NCBI GenBank assembly: GCA_049687015.1
Contig: JBAVIP010000020.1
Span: 1 to 64,000, forward strand
Direction: 5' to 3'
Origin: Methylotenera_A sp049687015
GTDB taxonomy: Bacteria; Pseudomonadota; Gammaproteobacteria; Burkholderiales; Methylophilaceae
Length of the DNA: 64,000 nucleotides
A program made the position numbers and the translations under genes. Positions 25,811 through 34,373 of this stretch are shown piece after piece (the first letter of the stretch is position 1; every line of letters starts with the position of its first letter). Below the pieces are notes generated by a model. That model saw only the letters and a program-made list of their open reading frames with translations. It did not search any database and was not told the DNA's origin.

Positions 25811-26704
25811 CTAGTGGCGCTGGTTCACAACCAGCACATCGCAAACTGCTGCCTGGGAAACATCCTTGCTGACACTGCCTAGCAGCCATTCCTGTATGCC
25901 GCTCATACCGTGCCGACCGATGACAATGAGGTCAGCAGGTAGTTTAGCAGCGCGTGCGCAAATTTCTGCTGCAGGGTATCCAGTGACAACCTTGCGTGTG
26001 ATACGACTGTCGCTCTGGTCTGCCAGTATCTTGTCCAATTGTTTATCCACTTCAATCAGCGCATCGTTGTGGTATTGATGGAGCTTATCATCGTGAAGAC
26101 CTACTTGTCGCATACGTGCCTCCTGTGTCAGGTCAAAAACGTGCAGTGTCTCAATAGCAGCTTCTGGCGCGACAGTGCAGGCCAGCGCTGGCACCTCGGT
26201 AGAACCTGATGAAAAATCCACTGCCGCAATAGCCTGTTGATAAGGCGCTATCTTCTTGTTCCTGACGATGAGTACTGGGCAAGAAGCTGCCCGCAGCAGA
26301 CGCATGGCGGTGGAACCTAGCAGCAGATTGAGTATGTTGTTCTCGCCCTCTCCTCGCGCGCCCGCCACAATCAAGCACCCAGCATTGCTTGCGGCATAGC
26401 TGGCGATTTCTGTGTGAGCGCCGCCAATGCGAGTGGCGATTTGCACTGATATATCAAAGTCTTTTTGTAGCTTGGCTGCAAGTGTATTGAGTTGATCTTT
26501 GCATATTTCTTGTTGCATGTGCCCAAAATATTTCTGAGATCCAAAGGATAACTCAGTGCCTGTGTATAAATCAAAGGGATACTCCACATGCATAAGGTGC
26601 AGTTCTGCTTTGAGCTGTTTCGCAATCAGCGCTGCGCGCTGTACTGCTCGGCCAGCGGCGGCGGAAAAATCGATGCCTGCAACTACATGGGTGATTGGCT
26701 GCAT
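25811..26704 (-). CDS. Tandem-domain universal stress protein
   Basis: A 297-residue cytoplasmic protein with two UspA domains. Domain 1 (1-150) ends with the ATP-binding type loop VAGARGEGENNILNLLLGST. Domain 2 (about 155-297) has VIGRHGMSGIQEWLLGSVSK. Both retain the G-x2-G-x9-G(S/T) pattern expected for nucleotide binding. Such proteins are commonly induced by starvation or low oxygen. A decayed copy of the second domain lies at 17229-17540 at the other end of the directon. Gaps are 33 bases to slipin and 19 to marC. Confidence 0.92.
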   Translation of the reverse strand: MQPITHVVAGIDFSAAAGRAVQRAALIAKQLKAELHLMHVEYPFDLYTGTELSFGSQKYFGHMQQEICKDQLNTLAAKLQKDFDISVQIATRIGGAHTEIASYAASNAGCLIVAGARGEGENNILNLLLGSTAMRLLRAASCPVLIVRNKKIAPYQQAIAAVDFSSGSTEVPALACTVAPEAAIETLHVFDLTQEARMRQVGLHDDKLHQYHNDALIEVDKQLDKILADQSDSRITRKVVTGYPAAEICARAAKLPADLIVIGRHGMSGIQEWLLGSVSKDVSQAAVCDVLVVNQRH

Positions 26705-26737
26705 ATTGTTCTCCTTAATGGTGTTTTCCTGAACAGC

Positions 26738-27502
26738 TTAAGCTTGGTTGCGCGCTGTTTTACTTTGCATCAGCAACTCCAGAAAATCTCCCGGTACCGG
26801 GAATACAATGGTATTGGTTCGGTCGCCGGCGATACTGCCCAGCGTCTGCAGGTAGCGCAATTGCATGGCCTGAGGCTTGCGCCCAAGGATTTCCGCCGCT
26901 GCCAGAAGTTTTTCCGAAGCCTGTAATTCGCCCTCGGCGTGGATGACTTTGGCACGCCGTTCGCGCTCGGCTTCCGCCTGCTTGGCAATGGCGCGTACCA
27001 TCGATTCATCAATATCCACATGCTTGATCTCGACATTGGAGACCTTGATGCCCCAAGCATCGGTCTGGGTATCCAGTGCTTGCTGGATGTCCATGTTGAG
27101 GGTTTCCCGTTCTGCCAGCATTTCGTCCAGTTCGTGCTTGCCCAGCACCGAGCGTAGCGTGGTTTGCGATAGCTGACTGGTGGCGTTCATGTAGTCTTCC
27201 ACCTGCAGAATGGACTTGGCTGGATCGACCACGCGGAAATACACCACCGCATTGACCTTTACCGAAACATTGTCGCGCGAGATCACGTCCTGGCTGGGCA
27301 CGTCAAACACTACGGTGCGTAAATCTACCCGCACCATCTGCTGGACACCCGGGATGAGGATTATCAGCCCCGGCCCTTTCACTCGCCAGAAACGACCGAG
27401 CATGAATACTACGCCACGCTCGTATTCGCGCAGGATGCGTACACTGGAAACTACTAGCACTAATGCCAGCATCAAGGCCGTCAGGCCGCCTAATTCAAAC
27501 AT
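26738..27502 (-). CDS. SPFH/Band 7 protein, stomatin-like (slipin)
   Basis: A 254-residue membrane scaffold protein. One N-terminal hydrophobic segment (about 5-25) is followed by the SPFH domain with REYERGVVFMLGRFWRVKGP and the SQTTLRSVLGKHELDEMLAE stretch, then a coiled coil (AEAERERRAKVIHAEGELQA). Slipins form ring-like oligomers linked to ordered lipid domains. The partner NfeD gene is 12 bases upstream; in archaeal Pyrococcus the NfeD protease cuts its slipin near the C-terminus. The order NfeD then slipin is a widely conserved operon. Confidence 0.93.
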   Translation of the reverse strand: MFELGGLTALMLALVLVVSSVRILREYERGVVFMLGRFWRVKGPGLIILIPGVQQMVRVDLRTVVFDVPSQDVISRDNVSVKVNAVVYFRVVDPAKSILQVEDYMNATSQLSQTTLRSVLGKHELDEMLAERETLNMDIQQALDTQTDAWGIKVSNVEIKHVDIDESMVRAIAKQAEAERERRAKVIHAEGELQASEKLLAAAEILGRKPQAMQLRYLQTLGSIAGDRTNTIVFPVPGDFLELLMQSKTARNQA

Positions 27503-27514
27503 AGTCGTTCTCCT

Positions 27515-28906
27515 TTAGTCTATCGGTTTTACTTCCAAAATCAAATCATGCCGCGCCGTGACCCTCACTTTTGTACCACGCGCGAGCGGCGTGCTACTGC
27601 GTATCCGCCACAGCTCGCTATGCACGCGTGCCCAGCCTTCGTTTTGCATATCATCCAGCACTTCGCCTTCGGCTCCAAGCATTTCCTCGCCCCCCGTGAC
27701 TACCGGCCGCTTGCGGGCGCGCAGCGCCATACTGACGACAATGAAAGAAAACAATGCAGTGACTGTTGCAATGGGTATGATCAGCGCCCAGGAAATGCCG
27801 TAACCTGGAATATCCGTGTCGATCAGCATCACAGAGCCGATGACGAATGCAACAATACCCCCCAGCCCCAGTGCGCCGAAGCTGGGCAGAAACGCCTCCG
27901 AAACCATGAGCGCGATACCGAGCATGATGAGTGCCAGCCCAACATAGTTAATTGGCATGAGTTGCAGCGCGAACAGCGCGAGCAGCAGGCAGATGCCGCC
28001 GACCACGCCTGGGAACAGCATGCCGGGGTTGGAAAATTCATAGAGCAGCCCATATATACCGAGCAGCATCAGAATGTAGGCAATGCCAGGGTCGCCGATA
28101 ACGGCCAGCAACTGGCTGCGCCAGTCCGGCTCAGCACGCTTAACAGTAAGGTTAGCGGTGTCCAAAGTAATCTCGCCGCTGGACAACTTCACCTTGCGGC
28201 CGTGTATTTGCTTCAACAGGTCGTCAAGATTTTCTGCCACGATATCGACCACCTTGGCCTGCAAGGCCGCTTCTGCAGAAAGGCTCACCGCCTCGCGCAC
28301 CGCCCGCTCCGCCCATTCCGCGTTGCGTCCGCGCAGCTCAGCCAGACTGCGGATATAGGCAGAGGCATCATGCACCGCCTTGCGTGATTTCGCATCTTGA
28401 GGTGTGCTTTGGGGTGCGTCTTTAGCTGTGTCTTTAGCTGCGTCCTGGGATGGGGCATCTGCTGCTGGTTTCTCGTCCTTCTTGCCCGGTGTGGCCGGCT
28501 TTTCTGGAGGTGCAGCGCCTGGCGCCAATTCTATTGGTGTAGCAGCGCCCAGGTTGGTGGCAGGAGCCATGGCGGCAATATGGCTGGCATAAAGAATGTA
28601 GGTGCCGGCGCTGGCAGCGCGCGCGCCTTTAGGTGACACATAAGTTGCTATTGGTACAGACGAGGCGAGAATGACTTTGATGATGTCACGCATCGAGGTG
28701 TCCAGACCGCCTGGTGTATCCAGCTCGATCACCACCAGTCGCGCATTTGCATCCGCTGCTTTATTGATGCCGCGCACTAGGTAATCTGCACTGGCCGGGC
28801 TGATGGCACCTTGTACGGTCAACACGTAGACGTTCTTCGCATGCACTGGCAGAACATAGAGCAAGGACAGGAAAATGCTTATGACCAGTTTTAACGTGAC
28901 GGACAT
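27515..28906 (-). CDS. nfeD: NfeD, ClpP-class membrane serine protease
   Basis: A 463-residue long-form NfeD (NfeD1b). A signal peptide (MSVTLKLVISIFLSLLYVLP, cut near VHAK) leads to a ClpP-like domain with Ser99 in GARAASAGTY and Lys176 in SRKAVHDASAYI as the Ser-Lys dyad. A 45-residue Ala/Pro/Lys-rich insert separates them. Four to five membrane helices follow (about 275-390), then an OB-fold domain (GAEGEVLDD... HSELWRIRS). I start at 28906, where GGAGGAGGT precedes ATG; the frame is open to 28936. It opens the nine-gene directon and pairs with the slipin. Confidence 0.93.
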   Translation of the reverse strand: MSVTLKLVISIFLSLLYVLPVHAKNVYVLTVQGAISPASADYLVRGINKAADANARLVVIELDTPGGLDTSMRDIIKVILASSVPIATYVSPKGARAASAGTYILYASHIAAMAPATNLGAATPIELAPGAAPPEKPATPGKKDEKPAADAPSQDAAKDTAKDAPQSTPQDAKSRKAVHDASAYIRSLAELRGRNAEWAERAVREAVSLSAEAALQAKVVDIVAENLDDLLKQIHGRKVKLSSGEITLDTANLTVKRAEPDWRSQLLAVIGDPGIAYILMLLGIYGLLYEFSNPGMLFPGVVGGICLLLALFALQLMPINYVGLALIMLGIALMVSEAFLPSFGALGLGGIVAFVIGSVMLIDTDIPGYGISWALIIPIATVTALFSFIVVSMALRARKRPVVTGGEEMLGAEGEVLDDMQNEGWARVHSELWRIRSSTPLARGTKVRVTARHDLILEVKPID

Positions 28907-28998
28907 ACCTCCTCCTTTAAACGTGGCGATCCACACAAAAGGGGTTGCAACAATCTGCGCACCTCATCCAACAACGGTACGCTTTCAGCTAGCGAAAA

Positions 28999-29096
28999 GG
29001 TGCAATACGTACACACTTCCGCAAGCTACGGCCGCTACCCACCCGGTTTTAATGATAGCTTCATTGTGATGTTTCATCACTACGTACTAGCACGTA
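28999..29096. promoter_or_regulatory. TACGT-type motifs upstream of the nfeD operon
   Basis: The gap 28907-29109 contains GTGCAATACGTACAC at about 29000-29014, one base shorter than the GTGCAAACACGTA 13-mer found at 230 and 3164, and the dyad TACGT-ACTAGC-ACGTA at 29081-29096. Both are 95-190 bases upstream of nfeD. I infer a shared regulator site; no promoter core was confidently placed. Confidence 0.3.
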
Positions 29097-29109
29097 TAGA
29101 AAGCTGGAA

Positions 29110-31809
29110 TCAGCTGCTTTGAATGCGATATAACCAGCCAAGCCGTATCAGCCATTTTTCGATTTCTACAGCAATAAATACAACACTTGATAAGGCTAGA
29201 CAAATAGCAAGCTCGCTCATGCTCAGTGGTTCTGTTTTGAAAATTGGGTTAAATGCCGGCACATAAATGGTTGCCATTTGCAGCATGAAGGTGACAATGA
29301 CAGCTACCGCCATAGGGATATTTGAAAAAAATCCTATACTAAATAGCGATTCTTTTTCCGAACGAATTGCCAAAACATGCACCAATTGACTGATCGTCAG
29401 CACCGTAAATGCCATTGTTTGCCAATGCGCTGAGCCGGAATGATATGCCCATGCCTGAGTAAACAAGGTCAGCCCAGCCATTAGCAGCCCTACCCAGATC
29501 ATATGTTGCCACATACCATTTGCAAACAAACTTTCCTTTGGCGGGCGTGGCAGGCGGCGCATTATGCCACGTTCGGCTGGTTCGGCTGTAAGTGCCAGTG
29601 CAGGAAGGCCATCGCTAACCAAATTAATCCATAAAATATGAATTGGCAGCAAAGGAATTGGCAACCCTAAAAAAGGCGCTAAAAAAATAGTTAATACTTC
29701 CGAAGAATTGGTAGTCACTATATAACGAATAAACTTACGAATATTGTCATAGAGGCGACGGCCATAGCGCACGGCATGTACGATGGTGGCAAAGTTGTCG
29801 TCTAGCAGCACCATATGTGCAGCTTCGCGCGCCACATCAGTACCACCTTTGCCCATGGCTATGCCAATATCTGCGGCTCTTAACGCGGGAGCATCGTTAA
29901 CACCGTCGCCAGTCATGGCTACCACTTCGCCTTTATCTTGCAGCGCACGGACAATTTTGATTTTCTGTGCTGGGTCAACGCGCGCATAAACTCGCACACG
30001 TTCAACTTCAGTTTCGAATTCCTGCTGGTTCAGTTTTGCTAGCTCAGCGCCCGTCATCACTCTGCCGTCACTGTCCGCCAATATGCCAAGTTGATGCGCG
30101 ACGGCGCGTGCGGTAGCAGGATGATCCCCCGTAATCATTACAGGCGTAATGCCCGCCGATTTACACAGAGAAACCGCTTCTTTTGCCTCGCTACGCGGTG
30201 GGTCGATGAGGCCTGCGAAGCCGAGAAAAATAAGATCCCGTTCCAGTTCGTCTGGCTGCTCGCTATTAGGCAGGGTATCCCGGTGACGGTAGGCAAATGC
30301 CAATACGCGCAAGCCATTTGCCGCCATGGTTTCAGCTTGTTGTAATAATGCTGCTTGGCCTATGCTTTGGTCTAAGGCATGCTCACCACTTGATGTGAGC
30401 ATGCGCGTGCATTGTGACACCAGCGCTTCTGGCGAACCTTTGGTGTAAGCAATCACGCCATCTGGCACGCGATGAAAAGTCGTCATGCGCTTACGTTCAG
30501 AATCGAACGACAGCTCTTTTAGTCTAGGGGAATCTTGTTCCAATAATGCCTTGTCCCAGCCTGCCTCTTGCGCCGCCCGTAGAAATGCTGCTTCGGTTGG
30601 CTCACCTTGTATTTTTCCATGGTGATCGAGATGTGCGTCGTTGCTTAATGCCAGCGCGTGAAACATGATTGGCCATGGCCCACTTTGCCAAGCTTCGCTT
30701 TTGTTTTCGGTTAATGTCTTCTCATCCTGCCATGCTGTACAAAGCTCACCGTCTGCATACATGGCGGTTACGTGCATTTTGTTCTGCGTGAGCGTGCCCG
30801 TTTTATCCGAGCAAATAAAAGTCACCGACCCCAGCGTTTCTACAGCGGGCAAGCGGCGAATCAAGGCATTTTGTTTAACCATTTTGTGTGCGCCCAAGGC
30901 CAGCGAGATGGTCACCACAGCTGGCAGTGCTTCTGGAATAGCGGCCACCGCCAGACTCACCGCTGTCATGAACATAAGCAGTAGTGGTTCTCCACGCAAA
31001 ATGCCAATCACAAACACCAGCACGCAAATAGCCAGTGCGGCTAATGCTAGCCGTTTGCCAAAACCTGCCAAGCGTTTTTGTAACGGCGTTTTGCTGTCGT
31101 CACCCTCACTGAGTAATGATGCGATCTTACCCAGTTCGCTGTGCATGCCAGTGGCGATGACTAAGCCGCGCCCACGTCCATAAGTCACAATAGTGCCTTT
31201 GTAAGCCAAGCAGGTTTTGTCACCCAATGGCGCTTCGACGACAGGTAGCGAGTGGATCTGTTTTTCTACCGCGACGGATTCACCAGTCAGCGCTGATTCA
31301 TCTATTCTAAGTTGCGCCGCTTCAACGATACGGAAATCAGCCGGCACCACGTTGCCAGCTTCCAACAACACCACATCGCCGGGCACCAGCTCAGATGCGT
31401 TAACAGTTTGCACTTGGCCGTCGCGTAGTACGCGCGCACTGGCTTCTGACATGCGCTTTAATGCCGCCATCGCGCGTTCCGCTCGATATTCCTGAATAAA
31501 ACCGATCACTGTATTCAGAATCACAATCACAATGATGGCAATGGTGTCTTGCACATCACCAACGATGCCAGATATGATTGCCGCACCTATCAGTACCACT
31601 ATCATAAAATCAGCAAACTGGTCGAGCAGCATGCGCCAAGGTGAACGCCCGCGCTTTTCTTGCAATACATTTGGCCCGTGGCGTGCCATCCGTTCGACGG
31701 CTTCGGCTGCGCTTAAGCCAGTTTGATGACTGGTTTCAAGCCGATGTGCGGCTTCATCTGCTGACAGCGTGTGCCAGTGGTTGGCTTTAGTCTCGGTATA
31801 ATTATCCAT
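29110..31809 (-). CDS. P-type calcium-transporting ATPase (P2A group)
   Basis: An 899-residue cation pump. The order of domains is normal: N-terminal actuator with ALTGES (174-179), helix-4 motif IPEALP (291-296), phosphorylation site SDKTGTLT with Asp335, hinge GDGVNDAPALRAADIGIAMG and helix-6 motif NLVSDGLPALAL. The PEALP and NxxSDG residues fit a Ca2+ (or Mn2+) pump of the SERCA/PMR1 group. Its ATG lies eight bases inside the 3' end of the Ca2+/Na+ antiporter gene, so the two are translated from one message. It should export calcium from the cytoplasm. Confidence 0.93.
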   Translation of the reverse strand: MDNYTETKANHWHTLSADEAAHRLETSHQTGLSAAEAVERMARHGPNVLQEKRGRSPWRMLLDQFADFMIVVLIGAAIISGIVGDVQDTIAIIVIVILNTVIGFIQEYRAERAMAALKRMSEASARVLRDGQVQTVNASELVPGDVVLLEAGNVVPADFRIVEAAQLRIDESALTGESVAVEKQIHSLPVVEAPLGDKTCLAYKGTIVTYGRGRGLVIATGMHSELGKIASLLSEGDDSKTPLQKRLAGFGKRLALAALAICVLVFVIGILRGEPLLLMFMTAVSLAVAAIPEALPAVVTISLALGAHKMVKQNALIRRLPAVETLGSVTFICSDKTGTLTQNKMHVTAMYADGELCTAWQDEKTLTENKSEAWQSGPWPIMFHALALSNDAHLDHHGKIQGEPTEAAFLRAAQEAGWDKALLEQDSPRLKELSFDSERKRMTTFHRVPDGVIAYTKGSPEALVSQCTRMLTSSGEHALDQSIGQAALLQQAETMAANGLRVLAFAYRHRDTLPNSEQPDELERDLIFLGFAGLIDPPRSEAKEAVSLCKSAGITPVMITGDHPATARAVAHQLGILADSDGRVMTGAELAKLNQQEFETEVERVRVYARVDPAQKIKIVRALQDKGEVVAMTGDGVNDAPALRAADIGIAMGKGGTDVAREAAHMVLLDDNFATIVHAVRYGRRLYDNIRKFIRYIVTTNSSEVLTIFLAPFLGLPIPLLPIHILWINLVSDGLPALALTAEPAERGIMRRLPRPPKESLFANGMWQHMIWVGLLMAGLTLFTQAWAYHSGSAHWQTMAFTVLTISQLVHVLAIRSEKESLFSIGFFSNIPMAVAVIVTFMLQMATIYVPAFNPIFKTEPLSMSELAICLALSSVVFIAVEIEKWLIRLGWLYRIQSS

Positions 31810-32803
31810 GCTGAAATTGTATCCATGTGTTGAGGATATAGAACAGAAGCAAGCCTAAGCTAATCCAGGTGAGTTTCAACACGGCACGCCGCTGTGGCCG
31901 AAAAATAAATCCAACTGTCACCAGCGCGCTCATCATGACGGCGGTAAAGGCAGTGAGCGCGTGACCGCTATCCACGTTGGCAAGTAAGGGGCCTTTGGTA
32001 TAAAACAGGTCATCTACCGCCAGGTAAATGATGTTGAACAAGTTGCTACCTAGTAGATTGGCAATCGCCATATCCAGCGCACCGATGCGTAACGCTGATA
32101 TTGTGACTACTATTTCTGGTGCAGAGGTGACCGCGGCTACCAGCAAAGTACCAACGAAGCTTTGCCCCCAGCCCATCAGTTCTGCAATGTCTTTAGCAAC
32201 GAAAGGCAGCCAGGAACCTGCCGCGATTACCGCCGCTGCCGCCAGTGCATAACCAGTTACTGCCTGGCGTAGTGTTACTTGCGGATAGCGCTCTGTGGAG
32301 GCCTCAGTGTATGCGTCCAGTGTGCGCTGCTCGTAACGGTGCACTGCACGGATGGCAACGAAATAAAGCAGCACAAAAAATGGCGTATACAGCCCGATAT
32401 GTCCCAGCGCAGGGCTCATGCCTGCATGATCGAGCAACAGGCTGAATCCGGCAAAGGCGATCAGCAATGCACCTAATGAGGCAGATAAAATTTGCCCTTG
32501 TGCGGCGCGGCTGTATAGCGTCTCGCGCTGATAAAGCGCATCCAGTATCACTAGAAATCCGAGATTGAATACGGTGCTGCCCAGCGCATTACCGACTGCG
32601 ATGTTTGGGGCATCCGCTACTGTAACGGCAGAAATCCCCGTAACCAATTCAGGTAAAGAAGTGGCCGTAGCCAATAGGATGAGACCGACCCAAGAGGCTG
32701 ACATGCCGGTCTTCTCAGCGATAATATCGCCATAGCGGGAAAGAAAATAACCCGCATAGCCAATAACGGCAAGGCATAACAGAAGTTCCAGCCATAATGT
32801 CAT
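31802..32803 (-). CDS. Calcium/sodium antiporter (CaCA family, YrbG-like)
   Basis: A 333-residue inner membrane exchanger with ten hydrophobic segments in two halves. The alpha-repeats are seen as LLATATSLPELVTGISAV (about 42-59) and LLVAAVTSAPEIVVTISAL in the second half, each with the ion-binding Pro-Glu, and the paired GNALGSTVFNLGFL and NLLGSNLFNIIYL. These are hallmarks of the K+-independent Na+/Ca2+ exchanger group. It overlaps the following P-type ATPase gene by eight bases, which gives a two-gene calcium export unit combining an antiporter with a pump. Confidence 0.92.
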   Translation of the reverse strand: MTLWLELLLCLAVIGYAGYFLSRYGDIIAEKTGMSASWVGLILLATATSLPELVTGISAVTVADAPNIAVGNALGSTVFNLGFLVILDALYQRETLYSRAAQGQILSASLGALLIAFAGFSLLLDHAGMSPALGHIGLYTPFFVLLYFVAIRAVHRYEQRTLDAYTEASTERYPQVTLRQAVTGYALAAAAVIAAGSWLPFVAKDIAELMGWGQSFVGTLLVAAVTSAPEIVVTISALRIGALDMAIANLLGSNLFNIIYLAVDDLFYTKGPLLANVDSGHALTAFTAVMMSALVTVGFIFRPQRRAVLKLTWISLGLLLFYILNTWIQFQHG

Positions 32804-32887
32804 GTTAGAAAAGCATCATGTAAAAAAAGTATCAGGTTAAGAACTTAATTATTGCTGAGGTGAAATAAAAAGCTATATAAAAAAGCT

Positions 32888-34066
32888 TTAGCGTGCATCG
32901 GCCAGAAACCCTGCTACTGCGCGTTTGAATGGCGTGATGCGGCTGCCTATCCTTATAGCGCCTGCACGCAGCAAGCGCGCTGGCGGACTGTCGCTTGCGT
33001 AAAGCTTTGCGATAGCATGTGTAGCTACAAATAGTGGCCGCGTATGACGACGGTGCGCTTGTTCATAACGCAAAAGAAGACTGTTTGATGCAATATCTTT
33101 ACCAGATACTAACGCCGCTTTGATTTCGGCGGACAAGGTTGCAATGCCTTTTAAGCCAAAGTTAAAGCCATGCGCAGTCACTGGGTGCATGCCTACAGCA
33201 GCATCGCCCACTAAGGCAAACCTCTGCCCTACCAGGCGCTTTGCATATACTGTCACTAATGGGTAAGCGTGACGTGTTGAAACCAGGCGCATCGCACCAA
33301 GCCTGTGCTTGAAACGCGCTGCAACCTCATGGTTAAAGTCGTCCTCCTGCATTTTCAGCAAGTTATCGATTTCTTTTGGCGGAAGCGTAATCACCACGGA
33401 CGAACGCATACCATTCATAGGTAATAGCGCTAAGGTTTGTCCGTAATCAAACCATTCCCATGCAGCATGTTCATGCGGCACTGAGTGTTCCATCACGCAG
33501 ACCATCATTGTCTTGCCAAAATCATGCATATCCGCGGCAATGCCCATGGCACGGCGCGCTTCAGAGAATCGGCTGTCTGCGCCTATTAATAGGCTGGCCT
33601 CAATAATCTCATCATCAGCAAGCGTTATTTGCACACCATCCGCCCTAGTCTGAATACTTTTTACTTGTGCTTCAGTTTTAAGTGTGATGGCTGGCGATGA
33701 TTTCACTGTCTCATAAGCCGCTTTGCGAATGAGATGATTTGAAATTAGGTAGCCCAGTTCGCTTTGCTGTGTGTCGCGATGGCCTATATTTAGCGAGAAA
33801 AGTGATGAACCATTGAACACCCGTGCATCCCGCAAGGGCGAAATCGCCTGCGGGTCTATACGCTCCCACAAGCCCAGTTCCTGCATAAGTTTTGCTGAAT
33901 GATGTGTAAGTGCTATCTCGCGGCCGTCAAAAGCCGGGGTGGCTAATGCAGTTTCAGCTTGTCGCTCAAGCACTATGATACGCAAGCCTGTTTCAGCTAG
34001 CGACCTTGCAAAACATAAGCCAGTTGGCCCAGCTCCTATGATTGCAATGTCAGCATTAATTGCCAT
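32888..34066 (-). CDS. ubiM: FAD-dependent ubiquinone hydroxylase, UbiM-like
   Basis: A 392-residue flavin monooxygenase of the UbiH/COQ6 family, acting on the ubiquinone ring. The FAD motif IIGAGPTGLCFARSL is at the N-terminus. FDGREIALTHHSAKLM and GDAAVGMHPVTAHGFNFGL are the variants I associate with UbiM, the broad or C5-specific hydroxylase described in Neisseria and some other proteobacteria; UbiH/F usually read differently here. Assignment to UbiM rather than UbiF/UbiH is therefore likely but not certain. It is the last gene of the cco operon, and its ATG overlaps the ccoH stop (TAATG). Confidence 0.82.
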   Translation of the reverse strand: MAINADIAIIGAGPTGLCFARSLAETGLRIIVLERQAETALATPAFDGREIALTHHSAKLMQELGLWERIDPQAISPLRDARVFNGSSLFSLNIGHRDTQQSELGYLISNHLIRKAAYETVKSSPAITLKTEAQVKSIQTRADGVQITLADDEIIEASLLIGADSRFSEARRAMGIAADMHDFGKTMMVCVMEHSVPHEHAAWEWFDYGQTLALLPMNGMRSSVVITLPPKEIDNLLKMQEDDFNHEVAARFKHRLGAMRLVSTRHAYPLVTVYAKRLVGQRFALVGDAAVGMHPVTAHGFNFGLKGIATLSAEIKAALVSGKDIASNSLLLRYEQAHRRHTRPLFVATHAIAKLYASDSPPARLLRAGAIRIGSRITPFKRAVAGFLADAR

Positions 34067-34335
34067 TAGGGTTGGGTTGGCTTAATTCCGGTAGCGGCGT
34101 GGTTGCGTGCCTGCATTGCAGGTACCATGCCATCATGCTTGGCGTTGAGTGTTTTATTGATCTCCATACCCTTACGGTAATAATCATCAATTACAGCGTC
34201 CGGTCTACTTATGGCAAGATATAACGTGATGAAAGAGGCTATGACGACCAGCAGTGGGCCAGCGATAATAAGCCAGACATATCCATATTGCCACCAAGAT
34301 TTTGTATCTTTTACGTTCATTGCTTTTGTGTTCAT
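34066..34335 (-). CDS. ccoH: CcoH/FixH-like cbb3 oxidase assembly protein
   Basis: An 89-residue protein with one hydrophobic segment (VWLIIAGPLLVVIASFITLY, about 20-40) followed by ISRPDAVIDDYYRKGMEINK, the conserved FixH core. It is shorter than many FixH proteins (about 150-170), which have a longer periplasmic domain; short forms are common in betaproteobacteria. It is needed for assembly or stability of the cbb3 oxidase. It lies 38 bases after ccoG and overlaps ubiM by one base. Confidence 0.87.
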   Translation of the reverse strand: MNTKAMNVKDTKSWWQYGYVWLIIAGPLLVVIASFITLYLAISRPDAVIDDYYRKGMEINKTLNAKHDGMVPAMQARNHAATGIKPTQP

Positions 34336-34373
34336 TAAATGGTCCTCAATTTAATATTAAGCTCTGGTTAGTA

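Noticed and set aside
27548..28387. 279-aa plus-strand ORF opposite nfeD
   Set aside because: Antisense to a conserved protease with intact motifs; composition (many His, Arg, Gln) is that of a shadow frame.
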